Positions 1-8,975 of a DNA stretch of 64,000 nt are shown piece by piece. The stretch comes from CAIWHR01 sp963788185 (GTDB taxonomy: Bacteria; Pseudomonadota; Gammaproteobacteria; Burkholderiales; Casimicrobiaceae): positions 62,001 through 126,000 of the forward strand of contig CAWBGE010000021.1 in the NCBI GenBank assembly GCA_963788185.1, read 5' to 3'. Position 1 is the first letter of the stretch. Each line of letters begins with the position of its first letter. The translations under genes were made by a program, and so were the position numbers. The notes beneath the pieces are model-generated. The model saw nothing but the letters and a program-made list of their open reading frames with translations, was not told the DNA's origin and did no database searches.

Positions 1-23
1 GTCGGGAGATGACGCGCGAACGC

Positions 24-458
24 TCATTGGCTGCTCGAGATGTCCTTGTCGACGCCCTCGCCGCCTTCCTTGCCGTCGGCGCCGAGCGAAATGATGTCGT
101 ACGGGCTCTTCGTGCCCGGCGCGACGTACTTGTACTCGTTGCCCCAGGGATCCTTGGGCAGCGTGTTCTTCTTCCAGTACGGGCCGTTCCAGTTGGCGGT
201 GCCGGCCGGCGCGCTGATCAGCGCCTGCAGGCCGTCCTGCGACGACGGATAGCGGCCGATCTCGAGCTTGTAGAGGTCGAGCGTCTGCGAGATCTGGCCG
301 ATCTCGATGCGCGCCGCATCCGCCTTGGCCTTTTCGCCCTTGCCGATGAAGTTTCCGCCGACGATCCCCAGCACGATGCCGATCAGCACCAGCACGACGA
401 GGATTTCGATCAGCGTCATGCCGGACTGGCGGGTGCGATGTCGGATTCGAGTGTTCAT
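24..458 (-). CDS. gspG: Type II secretion system major pseudopilin GspG
   Basis: Major pseudopilin of the type II secretion pseudopilus, which pushes folded proteins through the outer-membrane secretin. The 144-residue protein has a short basic leader, a prepilin peptidase site (G/MTLIEILVVLVLIGI) near residues 13-28 with the conserved Glu five residues into the mature chain, a hydrophobic N-terminal helix, and the GspG-type C-terminal region (RYPSSQDGLQALI, then WGNEYKYV and DIISLGADGKEGG, which in this family binds calcium). Length matches the family. A clear GGAAGG ribosome site precedes the ATG. It is the last gene of gspE-gspF-gspG before the window edge; further gsp genes probably lie to the left. 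Confidence 0.97.
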   Translation of the reverse strand: MNTRIRHRTRQSGMTLIEILVVLVLIGIVLGIVGGNFIGKGEKAKADAARIEIGQISQTLDLYKLEIGRYPSSQDGLQALISAPAGTANWNGPYWKKNTLPKDPWGNEYKYVAPGTKSPYDIISLGADGKEGGEGVDKDISSSQ

Positions 459-533
459 GTTGCTTTCCTTCCTGCAAGAGTCACCTCAACCTGGCCGGGG
501 TTCGACCACGTCGGCGCAAGGGTTAGACAGAAA

Positions 534-1775
534 TCACCGGACGAGTTCGCTCATCCCCATCACGCCGAGCAGGATCGAGAACACGATGCCGCCGATCATC
601 ACCGCGAGGCCCAGTATCAGTGCGGGCTCCAGCACCGCGAGGAAGCGCTTGACCGCCATGGCCACCTCGCGGTCGTACACCTCGGCCACGCGGTTCAGCA
701 TTTCCTCGAGGCGCCCTGACTCCTCACCGACCAGGATCATCTGCGTGGCCAGCTTCGGGTACAGTCCCGTGTCGGCCAGTGGCCGGCCAAACCCCTTGCC
801 TTCGCGCAGGCGCGCGATCACACCGTCGAGCGCGGCGGCAAGCACGCTGTTGCCGAGCGTTTCCTTGACGATGGCGAGCCCCGCAAGCAGCGTGACGCCA
901 TTGCCGATCAGCGTGGCGAGCGTCCGCGAGAAACGCGCGACTTCGACCTTGGTGACCAGATCGCCGACGAGGGGCCAGCCAAGCAGGCGGGCGTCCCAGC
1001 GCGCGCGCACCTTGGGCGATTTCATGTGCCGGCGCATCCAGCTGATCCAGACCACGATGCCGATGGCCACCGCCCACCACCAGTGGCGCATGAAGGTGCC
1101 GACGACGACGACGATCTCGGTGGGCAGCGGCAGCGCTTTTCCCGCCTGCTGAAACGTCTGCTCGAACTGAGGCACCACCCAGATCAGCAGCACCATCACC
1201 GACAACACCGCAACGCCGATGAGTATCACCGGATAGATGAGCGCGCTCTTCACGGTCTCGCGCAGCTCCTTGTTGCGCTCCATCGTGTCGGCCAGGCGCG
1301 TCAGCACAACCCCGAGCGCGCCGCCGGCCTCGCCGGCACGGACGATGTTGACGTAGAAGCGCGAGAACACGTCGCGTCGCGCATCGAGTGCCTGCGACAG
1401 CGCCTTGCCGCCGCGCACGTCGTCGCGGATCTGCTGCAGCATCGCCGCGACCAGCGGCGTGGAGGCGAGGCCGATCAGCAGCTCCAGCGCGCGATCGAGC
1501 GGCAACCCCGCACGCAGCAGCGTTGCCAGTTCGCGTGTCATTGACATCAGGTGGTCGCCCGTGACCTTGCGTGACGCGAACCACGAGCGCCGACGCGCAT
1601 CGCCGGGGCCGCGCGCCGCGACCGCCGCGACAGCGCCGGACGCGGGCACCACCTGCATCGGCATCAGGCCCTGGTCGCGGAGGCGGCCGACGATTTCGCT
1701 CTCGCTGGCAGCGTCGAGTTCGCCGGCGGCAACCTCGCCGGCGGCGTCGACGGCCCGGTAGCGATAGACGGGCAT
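534..1775 (-). CDS. gspF: Type II secretion inner-membrane platform protein GspF
   Basis: Polytopic platform protein of the type II secretion machine; it contacts the GspE ATPase and helps assemble the pseudopilus. The 413-residue chain begins MPVYRYRAVDAAGEV, typical of GspF, and has two repeated T2SSF domains, about residues 70-195 and 275-400, each followed by hydrophobic membrane segments (around 170-195, 220-245 and 380-405). Length is normal. It sits 43 bases downstream of gspE and 75 bases upstream of gspG on the same strand, so the three are almost certainly cotranscribed. Confidence 0.96.
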   Translation of the reverse strand: MPVYRYRAVDAAGEVAAGELDAASESEIVGRLRDQGLMPMQVVPASGAVAAVAARGPGDARRRSWFASRKVTGDHLMSMTRELATLLRAGLPLDRALELLIGLASTPLVAAMLQQIRDDVRGGKALSQALDARRDVFSRFYVNIVRAGEAGGALGVVLTRLADTMERNKELRETVKSALIYPVILIGVAVLSVMVLLIWVVPQFEQTFQQAGKALPLPTEIVVVVGTFMRHWWWAVAIGIVVWISWMRRHMKSPKVRARWDARLLGWPLVGDLVTKVEVARFSRTLATLIGNGVTLLAGLAIVKETLGNSVLAAALDGVIARLREGKGFGRPLADTGLYPKLATQMILVGEESGRLEEMLNRVAEVYDREVAMAVKRFLAVLEPALILGLAVMIGGIVFSILLGVMGMSELVR

Positions 1776-1818
1776 GGCGTTACACCTGCGGCTCGCAAAG
1801 GGATGCGCCCATCGGCGT

Positions 1819-3522
1819 TCAGGCTTCGCGCGTGACGCGCAGCACTTCCTCGACCGTGGTGACGCCCTTGACCGCCTTGCGCAGGCCGTCCTCGTACATC
1901 GTCTGCATGCCTTCGCCCACGGCCGCGGCGCGCAGCTCGGCGGCGGTCGCGTGCTTCATCACCAGGCTGCGCAGCGGATCGGTCATCGGCAGGATCTCGA
2001 TGATGCTGACGCGACCCGAATAGCCGGTTTGCGCGCACTGCGGGCAGCCCTTGGCGCGCCAGAGCGTGACCTCGCCGCCCGCGGGCGCGAAGCGCGCAAG
2101 CCCAAGCTCGGCCACAACCTCCGGCAAGACGGTGTAGGACTCGCGGCAGTGGACGCACAGCGTGCGCACCAGGCGCTGGGCGAGGATTCCGATGATCGTC
2201 GAGGTGAGGAGATAGTCGTCCATCCCCATGTCGAGCATCCGGTTGACGGTCGCCGCGGCGTCGTTGGTGTGGACGGTCGACAGGACCAGGTGACCGGTGA
2301 GCGCCGACTGCACGGCGATCTGCGCGGTCTCGAGATCGCGGATTTCGCCGATCATTATGACGTCCGGATCCTGGCGGACGATCGAGCGCAGCGCGTTGGC
2401 GAAAGTGAGGTCGATCTGCGGCTTGACCTGGATCTGGTTGATGCCCGGCATCTGGTATTCGACCGGGTCCTCGACGGTGAGGATCTTGACGTCGGGCTTG
2501 TTGAGGCGGTCGAGCGCGGTGTAGAGCGTCGTCGTCTTTCCGGAACCCGTGGGCCCGGTGACGAGCAGGATGCCGTGCGGCTGCATCAGGATGTCGAGGA
2601 AGATCCTGAGCGTGTCGTCCTCGAAGCCGAGCTTCTTGAAATCGAGCGCCACGCCGCCCTTGTCGAGAATCCGCATCACCACCGACTCGCCGTGCATCGT
2701 CGGCACCGTGGACACGCGCAGGTCGATCTCCTTGCCCTGCACGCGCAGCCGGATGCGCCCGTCCTGCGGCAGCCGGCGCTCGGCAATGTCGAGATTGGCC
2801 ATGATCTTGATCCGCGAGATCACCGCGGCCGAGAAGCGACGCGGCGGCGATTCGACTTCGTGCAGCACGCCGTCGATGCGATAGCGCACGACCAGGCGAT
2901 TCTCGAACGGCTCGAAGTGGATGTCGGAAGCGCGCGCCTCCAGCGCATTGGTGATGACCAGCGAAACGAGGCGGATGACGGGTGCCTCGGCGGCGAGATC
3001 CTTCAACTGCTGGACATCGGCGTCGAAGGACAGGTCGTCGCCGCGTGTCTCGACGTCGCCGAGGATCTGCCCCACCGCCGAGCGGCCGGCGCCATAGAGC
3101 CGTTCCAACGCGGCTTCGAGATCGGTGGGAATGGCCACCAGCGGCTTGACCTCCCGTCCGGTCACCATCCGGAACGCGCCGATCGTGTATTCGTCGGTCG
3201 GGTCGGCCATCGCCAGCGCCAGCTCGGTCTCGCTTTCGCGCACGGGAAGCGCTCGCGACTCGCGCAGGAATCGCGGCGACACGCGCTCCTCGAGGATCGG
3301 AAATTCGGGATAGCCGCCCTGCTCGAGGAAGGGCAGCCCGAGCTGGGCAGCCAAAGCTTCGGCAACGTCGCGCTGCGCGCACAGGCCCAGCGTGACCAGC
3401 AGCGCCCCGATCTTCTCGGGGGTTTCCTGCTGCAGCCGCAGCGCGCGGTCGAGCCCGGCAGCGTCGAGCTTGCCGCGTTCGATCAGAATTTCGCCTAGAC
3501 GTTTTCGGGCCGGAATATCCAC
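1819..3522 (-). CDS. gspE: Type II secretion ATPase GspE
   Basis: Cytoplasmic hexameric ATPase that powers type II secretion. The 567-residue protein has a GspE N-terminal domain (residues 1-150), then the secretion ATPase core: Walker A GPTGSGKTTT, an Asp box/Walker B region with MIGEIRDLETAQIAVQSALT, and a His box (LSTVHTNDAAATVNRM). A zinc-binding pair of CxxC motifs (CVHC and CPQC) lies near residues 440-485, as in true GspE and unlike many PilB-type relatives. It is the first gene of the visible gsp operon and probably carries the promoter in the 222-base gap upstream. Confidence 0.96.
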   Translation of the reverse strand: MDIPARKRLGEILIERGKLDAAGLDRALRLQQETPEKIGALLVTLGLCAQRDVAEALAAQLGLPFLEQGGYPEFPILEERVSPRFLRESRALPVRESETELALAMADPTDEYTIGAFRMVTGREVKPLVAIPTDLEAALERLYGAGRSAVGQILGDVETRGDDLSFDADVQQLKDLAAEAPVIRLVSLVITNALEARASDIHFEPFENRLVVRYRIDGVLHEVESPPRRFSAAVISRIKIMANLDIAERRLPQDGRIRLRVQGKEIDLRVSTVPTMHGESVVMRILDKGGVALDFKKLGFEDDTLRIFLDILMQPHGILLVTGPTGSGKTTTLYTALDRLNKPDVKILTVEDPVEYQMPGINQIQVKPQIDLTFANALRSIVRQDPDVIMIGEIRDLETAQIAVQSALTGHLVLSTVHTNDAAATVNRMLDMGMDDYLLTSTIIGILAQRLVRTLCVHCRESYTVLPEVVAELGLARFAPAGGEVTLWRAKGCPQCAQTGYSGRVSIIEILPMTDPLRSLVMKHATAAELRAAAVGEGMQTMYEDGLRKAVKGVTTVEEVLRVTREA

Positions 3523-3603
3523 GGGTTCGAGCGGAAGTAGATGAGGCTGTCGCTGTCGGACAGGGAATTCATCCGAAAATTCGCGGCTGCGGGCAAGCTT
3601 CGC

Positions 3604-3609
3604 ATCATA
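3604..3609 (-). promoter_or_regulatory. Candidate -10 element for the gspEFG operon
   Basis: On the minus strand this reads TATGAT, five of six to the sigma-70 -10 consensus, about 80 bases upstream of the gspE start. A -35 is weak: CTGTCG lies at roughly the right spacing. The rest of the 222-base gap between hemL and gspE (3523-3744) shows no gene or strong hairpin. Sequence match only. Confidence 0.35.
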
Positions 3610-3744
3610 ACATGGCAGACCCCGTCGACAGCGAATTTAGCCGGAGGAATCAATGATTTGCGCGCGAATCCTGCTGCGAACTGTCGTCGCGCCCCGACGT
3701 TTTGGCCGCGTGTGTCGTCGCTGCCCGACGCTCGCCCAACCCGG

Positions 3745-5019
3745 TCAGACGAGAAACGCCTTCTCGGCCCGCGCAACGGTGCTGGCGATATCGTCGTCGG
3801 TATGCGCTGCCGAGACAAACCCTGCCTCGAAAGCGCTGGGCGCCAGATAGACGCCCGCGTCGAGCATGGCGTGGAAGAAACGATTGAAGCGCGCCTTGTC
3901 GCAGGCCATCACCGTGTCGTAGGTGTCCGGCACCGCGGCGGCGAAGTAGAGCCCGAACATGCCGCCCACGCTGTTGGCGGCGAACGGCACGCCAGCGCGC
4001 GCTGCCGCCGCCGTGAGGCCATCGCACAGCGATCGCGTTGTCGCGGCCAGCCGATCGTGGAAGCCGGGCTTCTCGATTTCCTTCAGCGTCGCGAGGCCCG
4101 CGGCGACGGCCACCGGGTTGCCCGACAGCGTCCCCGCCTGATAGACCGGGCCCAGCGGCGCGATCTTTTCCATGATCGCGCGCTTGCCGCCGAATGCACC
4201 GACCGGCATCCCCCCGCCGATGACCTTGCCCAGCGTCGTCAGGTCCGGCGTGATACCGAACAGTCCCTGGACGCCCTGCGGGTGGACCCGAAAGCCGGTC
4301 ATCACCTCGTCGAAGATCAGCACCGCGCCGTAGGTGTCGCAGAGGGCGCGCAAACCGGGCAGGAAATCGCTGCGCGGCATGATGAGGTTCATGTTGCCGA
4401 CGACGGGCTCGACGATCACGCAGGCGATGTCGTCGCCGTCCGCCTTGAACATTGCTTCGGCCGCCGCCAGGTCGTTATAGGGCAGAACGATGGTCTCGTT
4501 GGCGATCGCCGCAGGCACGCCCGCCGACGAAGGCTGGCCGAAGGTGAGCGCGCCCGACCCGGCCTTGACCAGCAGGCTGTCGCCGTGGCCGTGGTAGCAG
4601 CCCTCGAACTTCACGATCTTGCTGCGACCCGTGTAGCCGCGGGCGAGCCGCAGCGCCGACATCGTCGCCTCGGTGCCGGAAGAGACCAGCCGCACCATCT
4701 CGATGGAAGGCAGCAGGCGCACGAGCGTCTCGGCCATCTCGATCTCGATCTCGGTGGGCGCGCCGAAGGACAGCCCCCTCGGCGCCGCCTCGATCACCGC
4801 GCGCACGACCGCGGGGTGCGCGTGCCCGAGAATCGCCGGCCCCCAGGAGCCCACGTAGTCGATGAATTTCCTGCCGTCGACATCCCACAGATAGGGGCCT
4901 TCGCCGCGCACGAAAAAACGCGGCGTGCCGCCGACCGAGCGAAAGGCGCGGACCGGCGAGTTGACCCCGCCGGGGATGGTGCGCTGGGCGCGGGCGAAGA
5001 GTTCGTCGTTGCGGCTCAT
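3745..5019 (-). CDS. hemL: Glutamate-1-semialdehyde 2,1-aminomutase HemL
   Basis: PLP enzyme that converts glutamate-1-semialdehyde to 5-aminolevulinate in the C5 route of tetrapyrrole synthesis. The 424-residue length is normal. Family signatures are present: the start MSRNDELFARAQRTIPGGVN, the substrate loop PGGVNSPVRAF, the gating-loop region GTLSGNPVA, and the PLP lysine K265 in TLGKVIGGGMPVG. It lies 87 bases downstream of thiD on the same strand, a pairing common in betaproteobacteria. Heme produced here would supply the nearby cytochrome oxidase. Confidence 0.97.
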   Translation of the reverse strand: MSRNDELFARAQRTIPGGVNSPVRAFRSVGGTPRFFVRGEGPYLWDVDGRKFIDYVGSWGPAILGHAHPAVVRAVIEAAPRGLSFGAPTEIEIEMAETLVRLLPSIEMVRLVSSGTEATMSALRLARGYTGRSKIVKFEGCYHGHGDSLLVKAGSGALTFGQPSSAGVPAAIANETIVLPYNDLAAAEAMFKADGDDIACVIVEPVVGNMNLIMPRSDFLPGLRALCDTYGAVLIFDEVMTGFRVHPQGVQGLFGITPDLTTLGKVIGGGMPVGAFGGKRAIMEKIAPLGPVYQAGTLSGNPVAVAAGLATLKEIEKPGFHDRLAATTRSLCDGLTAAAARAGVPFAANSVGGMFGLYFAAAVPDTYDTVMACDKARFNRFFHAMLDAGVYLAPSAFEAGFVSAAHTDDDIASTVARAEKAFLV

Positions 5020-5106
5020 GGTCGGAGGTCTCCGGGGTCAGTGGCGTGTCGAAGTGTGAAAGGCTGCCGCGATTTCTGCAACGGCAGTACGCGAATCGCC
5101 ATGGCG

Positions 5107-5985
5107 TCAATGACTGCTTCTCGAATCGGCCGCGCGCGGCGGCACCGCCTCTTCGGCCGCCGCTTCCGGCTCCTCGCGGGCCCAGAACAAACGGTCGGGC
5201 AACAGGTGTCCCATCCCGGGCCGATACGCCTTGTGCAGCGTCTGCCACGTGTAATCCTGGGCTTCGCGGACGGCCTCCGGCAACTCGAGGCCGCTGGCAA
5301 GCATCGCCGCGATCGCCGATGCCAGCGTGCAGCCCGGGCCGTGAAATGTTCCCGGCAGTCGCGGCCAGGTGTCGGTGCGCACCAGCCCCGAGTGGCCGTA
5401 CAGACTGTTGACGATTTCGGCGGTGGGTTCGTGCGTCCCGGTGATGAGGACGAATTCCGCACCCGCCTCGCACAGCCGTTCCGCGCAGGCCGCGAGCGTG
5501 GGCTCGTCGCTCTCGTCCGTTTCGGCGAGGCGCCGCGCTTCCATGCTGTTGGGCGTGATGATCGTCGTCTGCGGCAGCAGGAGTTCGCGTATCGCGTGCA
5601 TCATCTCGTCGGTCGCGAGCTCGTCGCCGCGACCCGAGGCGTGGATCGGATCCAGCACCAGCGGGACATCGGGGTAATCGGCGATGATCTCCGCGATCGC
5701 CGCGACATTCGCCACGCTCCCCAGCGTGCCGATCTTGAAGGCGTCGACGCGCATGTCCTCGAGCAGGCAGCGCGCCTGGTCGACGACCCAGTCGGCGTCG
5801 ATCGCGAGGATGCCTTCGGCACCCAGGGTGTCGCCGACCGTGATTGCCGTGATGACCGACAGCGGGTGGCAACCCATGCTGGCCAGCGTGAGTATGTCCG
5901 CCTGCATGCCCGCGCCGCCGCACGGATCGGTCGCGGCAAACGTGAGCACGACGGGCGGCAGCGAGGGTGCGGTTTCGGTCGACAT
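5107..5985 (-). CDS. thiD: Hydroxymethylpyrimidine/phosphomethylpyrimidine kinase ThiD
   Basis: Ribokinase-fold kinase that phosphorylates hydroxymethylpyrimidine twice for thiamine synthesis. Seen: the N-terminal VVLTFAATDPCGGAGMQADI motif, MGCHPLSVITAITVG, the DPI segment with LVLDPIHASG, the anion-hole region TWPRLPGTFHGPGCTLASAIAA, and the family C-terminal half. I chose the internal ATG (MSTETAPS, 292 residues) because an upstream start would add an unconserved Arg/Ala-rich tail. The gene is divergent from rubredoxin with 94 bases between. The final 20 residues are Glu/Ala/Pro rich and unlikely to matter for catalysis. Confidence 0.93.
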   Translation of the reverse strand: MSTETAPSLPPVVLTFAATDPCGGAGMQADILTLASMGCHPLSVITAITVGDTLGAEGILAIDADWVVDQARCLLEDMRVDAFKIGTLGSVANVAAIAEIIADYPDVPLVLDPIHASGRGDELATDEMMHAIRELLLPQTTIITPNSMEARRLAETDESDEPTLAACAERLCEAGAEFVLITGTHEPTAEIVNSLYGHSGLVRTDTWPRLPGTFHGPGCTLASAIAAMLASGLELPEAVREAQDYTWQTLHKAYRPGMGHLLPDRLFWAREEPEAAAEEAVPPRAADSRSSH

Positions 5986-6040
5986 GGGAAAACTCGCAGG
6001 ACGCCGCGCCACGGCTGCGCGCGGCAAGCACGGAGCTTGC

Positions 6041-6046
6041 TAGAAT
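6041..6046 (+). promoter_or_regulatory. AT-rich divergent promoter region, rubredoxin -10 candidate
   Basis: The 94-base gap between thiD and rubredoxin (5986-6079) holds the only AT-rich patch nearby, with TAGAAT on the plus strand 33 bases before the rubredoxin ATG. No -35 is convincing. The minus strand of the same patch could carry the thiD promoter. Confidence 0.35.
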
Positions 6047-6079
6047 TACAGTTTACTTTATTCCAAGTCCTTGACACGC

Positions 6080-6244
6080 ATGAAAAAGTACATGTGCCTC
6101 ATCTGCGGCTGGATCTACGACGAAGCTGTCGGCGCTCCGGACGATGGCATTTCGCCGGGGACCCGATGGGCCGACGTTCCGCCCAACTGGACCTGCGTCG
6201 AATGCGGCGCGCGCAAGGACGATTTCGAGATGGTGGAGTTCTGA
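6080..6244 (+). CDS. Rubredoxin
   Basis: Small iron-sulfur-like electron carrier with one iron held by four cysteines. The 54-residue protein has both CxxCG knuckles, CLICGWIYDEAVG (Cys6, Cys9) and CVECGARKDDF (Cys39, Cys42), and the family core DDGISPGTRWADVPPNW. Length is exactly that of rubredoxin. It is divergent from thiD-hemL, a frequent arrangement in betaproteobacteria, and its stop codon overlaps the start of gloA by one base (TGATG), so the two are translationally coupled. Its redox partner is not evident in this window. Confidence 0.97.
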   Translation: MKKYMCLICGWIYDEAVGAPDDGISPGTRWADVPPNWTCVECGARKDDFEMVEF

Positions 6245-6639
6245 TGCGCATTCTCCACACCATGCTGCGCGTCGGCGATCTCGATCGCTCGATTCGTTTC
6301 TACACCGGGGTCCTCGGCATGCGCGTCCTGCGCCAGCACGATGTTCCGAGCCAGAAGTACACGCTGGCGTTTATCGGCTACGACGACGAGGCGTCGGGCG
6401 CCGCGGTACTGGAGCTCACCTACAACTACGGCGTCGAGTCCTACGACCTCGGCACCGGTTTCGGCCACATCGCCATCCTGGTGCCCGATGCCGCCGCGGC
6501 CTGCACAGCGGTACGGGCCAAGGGCGGCAACGTAACCCGCGAGGCGGGGCCGATGAAGGGCGGCAGCACGGTCATCGCCTTCGTCCAGGATCCGGATGGT
6601 TACAAGATCGAACTGATCGAAAGCCGGCCCGGGCGCTGA
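6244..6639 (+). CDS. gloA: Lactoylglutathione lyase (glyoxalase I)
   Basis: Metalloenzyme that isomerises the methylglyoxal-glutathione hemithioacetal to S-lactoylglutathione. The 131-residue protein has the two beta-alpha-beta-beta-beta modules and all four expected metal ligands: His5 (MRILHTML), a Glu in AAVLELTYNYG, a His in TGFGHIAI and a Glu in GYKIELIE. The motif YDLGTGFGH is diagnostic. It overlaps rubredoxin by one base and ends four bases from the convergent TPR gene, so there is no room for a separate terminator. Confidence 0.97.
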   Translation: MRILHTMLRVGDLDRSIRFYTGVLGMRVLRQHDVPSQKYTLAFIGYDDEASGAAVLELTYNYGVESYDLGTGFGHIAILVPDAAAACTAVRAKGGNVTREAGPMKGGSTVIAFVQDPDGYKIELIESRPGR

Positions 6640-6643
6640 ACGG

Positions 6644-8920
6644 TCAGCCGGACGAAGACGCCTGCGCGGATTCGGCGACGACCGCCGTCAGCAGCGCTTC
6701 CCAGTCGCGCGCGAATCCCGCCGTGTCGAACAGCGGCAGGCGCAGGCGCTCGCGGTCGAGATAGGCGCGGTATCCGGCAAGCGCCTCGCGGTGCGCGGCC
6801 AGCCGCAGCAGCAGCGACCCGTACTGCGTGGGCGTTTCGGCGACGAGATCGTCGAGCCCGACCGCGTGCAGCAGGCTCGCGCCGACCCGGCCGGCGAACC
6901 GGTCGCCGCGACAGGAGAGCATCGGCACGCCAGCCCAAAGCGCGTCGCTGCCCGTCGTGTGCGATCCGTAGGGCAGGACGTCGAGCACGAGATCCGCGGC
7001 GCGCAACCGCGCAAGGTGCTCGCGCTGCGGCAGCGCGCCCGCGAACACGATGCGCGAGGTGTCCGCGCCGGCCGCGCGTGCCGCCGCGACGAGGTTTGCG
7101 CGGGCCAGCGCAACCGGCGCGTAGATCCAGAGCACCGCCTGCGGCACGCGTTCGAGCGCGGCGAGCCAGAGGACGAAGAACTCGCGCGACAGCTTGTAGG
7201 TCTGGTTGAAGCAGGCGAGCACCACCGCGTCGTCGGGCAGGCCCAGCGCGGCGCGCGGCGTCGGATCGGGCAGTTCGCGCGTGTCGTCGGTCACCTGGTA
7301 GCAGCGGGGCAACCGGTATACGCGCTCGTGGAAGTGGCGCTCATCGCCCGGCGGCACGACGATGTCGTCGGCGACGATGCCGTCGATGGCATCGGTCCCC
7401 AGCGTTCCCGGAAAGCCGAGATAGTGCAGCTGGCAGGGCGCCGGACGGCGGGCGAGAATGCCGAGTCGCGCGTCCTGCGTGTGACCCTTGAGGTCGACCA
7501 GGACATCGAGGCGGTCTTCGCGCATCCGCCTGGCCGCAGCGTCGTCGCCCAGCGCCGCGATGTCGACCCAGGCATCGACTGCGGCCCGGATGCGACCGCG
7601 GACGGGGCTGCGGTCGTCGGGGCCGTGGCTGTAGACGCGGACATCGAACCGCTGCCGGTCATGACGCTCGAACAGGCCGGCCATGAGATACGCCGTCGCG
7701 TGGGCGTGCAGGTCGCCGCTGAGGTAACCGACGCGCAGTCGATCGCCGCGGGAGCGCACGATGGACGGCGCCACCGGCGGCAGCGTGCAGAGCGACCAGC
7801 GCCGGGCGATCGCCAGCTGCTGCGCCTGCGTCACCGGCAATCCCAGCGCGACGAAGGGATTGAAGCGCGGGTCGGCGTCCGGCCGGTCCAGCAGCGCGCG
7901 CCATCCGGCCCCGCTCGATTCGATGCCGTCCCAGGCGCAGATCGCCTGCTGCGTCCTCACCAGGTTGGTCGCGGCCGTCGTGAGCAGGGGATCGGCCGCG
8001 AGGGCAGCCTCGAACACCTCGATCGCGGCACCGTGATCGCCCCGCGCCCGCTCGGCCAGGCCGAGGTTGTCCCAGGTCGTCGCGAGCACGGGTGCCCGAC
8101 GCGCGGCGAGGCGCAGCTGTTCGCAAGCACGCGCCGGATCACCCAGCTGCAACAGGATCGCGCCCAGGCAGGAGCGCAGCGTCGGGTCGTCCTGCCGCCC
8201 GAACAACGCGGCCTCCAGCCGGTCGCGCGCCTCAGGCGCGCGACCGGCGTTACGCAGCGCATCGACCAGGCGCAGCAGCAGATCCCGGTCGTCCGGGAAA
8301 CGGGCGAGGCCGTCGCGGGCCAGGTCGATGGCGGCGCCGACACGACCCGCCTGCAGCGCGACGTGCGCCGCCACCTGGAACGCATGGGCCGATGCCGCCG
8401 GGATGGCGACCGCCTCGCTGGCCGCAGCGCCCGCCTCGGTCCAGCGCCGCTGTGCCGCGAGTGCCAGGGCCAGATTGGAGTGGGCCGGCGCGCTGGCCGG
8501 ATCGCGCGCGACCGCGCGGCGAAAACAGGCTTCCGCCGCCTGCGCGTCGCGCTCCACCAAGGCGAGTTCGCCGCAGGCCAGCAACGTCGGGGTGTTCTCG
8601 GGGGCCGCGTCCAGCGCGCGCGCGAACGCCGCACGCGCCGCCGTACCGTCGCGACGCGCCGCCTCGACGCGGCCCAACGCCAGCCAGAGGTCCCCCGCCG
8701 GCAGCGCCTGCGGCACCGCAGCCGCACAGGCACGAACGAGCTGCTCCCGCGCCACCTCCAGCCGTCCTGCGGCCAGGTCCTGCTCGGACAGCTTGAGCAA
8801 GGCCCCCGGATGATCCGGAATCGCCGCGAGGATCTGCCGGTAGATCGATGCGGCCCGGTCGGAACGCCCTGCGGCTTCGTGCGCGAAGGCCTGGGCGAAC
8901 GCCTGCTGGATGGGGATCAT
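6644..8920 (-). CDS. TPR protein with O-GlcNAc transferase (SPINDLY-like, GT41) domain
   Basis: Residues about 1-340 are tetratricopeptide repeats (helix pairs such as AGRSDRAASIYRQILAAIPD at 34-residue spacing). Residues about 380-750 form a GT41-type glycosyltransferase region, with RVGYLSGDLHAHATAYLM, DVLVDLKGHTQDARLGILA and PCQLHYLGFPGTLGTDAIDG, all typical of bacterial SPINDLY/OGT homologues. The expected reaction is transfer of a sugar to protein Ser/Thr, as in HMW1C-like or flagellin-modifying relatives; the real acceptor is unknown. I start at the ATG at 8920 (758 residues) because the longer frame would run into sco1. No obvious target gene is adjacent. Confidence 0.85.
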   Translation of the reverse strand: MIPIQQAFAQAFAHEAAGRSDRAASIYRQILAAIPDHPGALLKLSEQDLAAGRLEVAREQLVRACAAAVPQALPAGDLWLALGRVEAARRDGTAARAAFARALDAAPENTPTLLACGELALVERDAQAAEACFRRAVARDPASAPAHSNLALALAAQRRWTEAGAAASEAVAIPAASAHAFQVAAHVALQAGRVGAAIDLARDGLARFPDDRDLLLRLVDALRNAGRAPEARDRLEAALFGRQDDPTLRSCLGAILLQLGDPARACEQLRLAARRAPVLATTWDNLGLAERARGDHGAAIEVFEAALAADPLLTTAATNLVRTQQAICAWDGIESSGAGWRALLDRPDADPRFNPFVALGLPVTQAQQLAIARRWSLCTLPPVAPSIVRSRGDRLRVGYLSGDLHAHATAYLMAGLFERHDRQRFDVRVYSHGPDDRSPVRGRIRAAVDAWVDIAALGDDAAARRMREDRLDVLVDLKGHTQDARLGILARRPAPCQLHYLGFPGTLGTDAIDGIVADDIVVPPGDERHFHERVYRLPRCYQVTDDTRELPDPTPRAALGLPDDAVVLACFNQTYKLSREFFVLWLAALERVPQAVLWIYAPVALARANLVAAARAAGADTSRIVFAGALPQREHLARLRAADLVLDVLPYGSHTTGSDALWAGVPMLSCRGDRFAGRVGASLLHAVGLDDLVAETPTQYGSLLLRLAAHREALAGYRAYLDRERLRLPLFDTAGFARDWEALLTAVVAESAQASSSG

Positions 8921-8975
8921 GACGACTTGCAGCGCAAGCTTGGAACGTGCGTCGCGCCCGGATTCAACGCCGGCG

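Noticed and set aside
3541..6243. Very long plus-strand open frame antisense to hemL and thiD
   Set aside because: Translation is Arg/His-rich low-quality sequence typical of the shadow of GC-rich genes; the real genes hemL and thiD lie on the other strand. Only its last 131 residues (gloA) are real.
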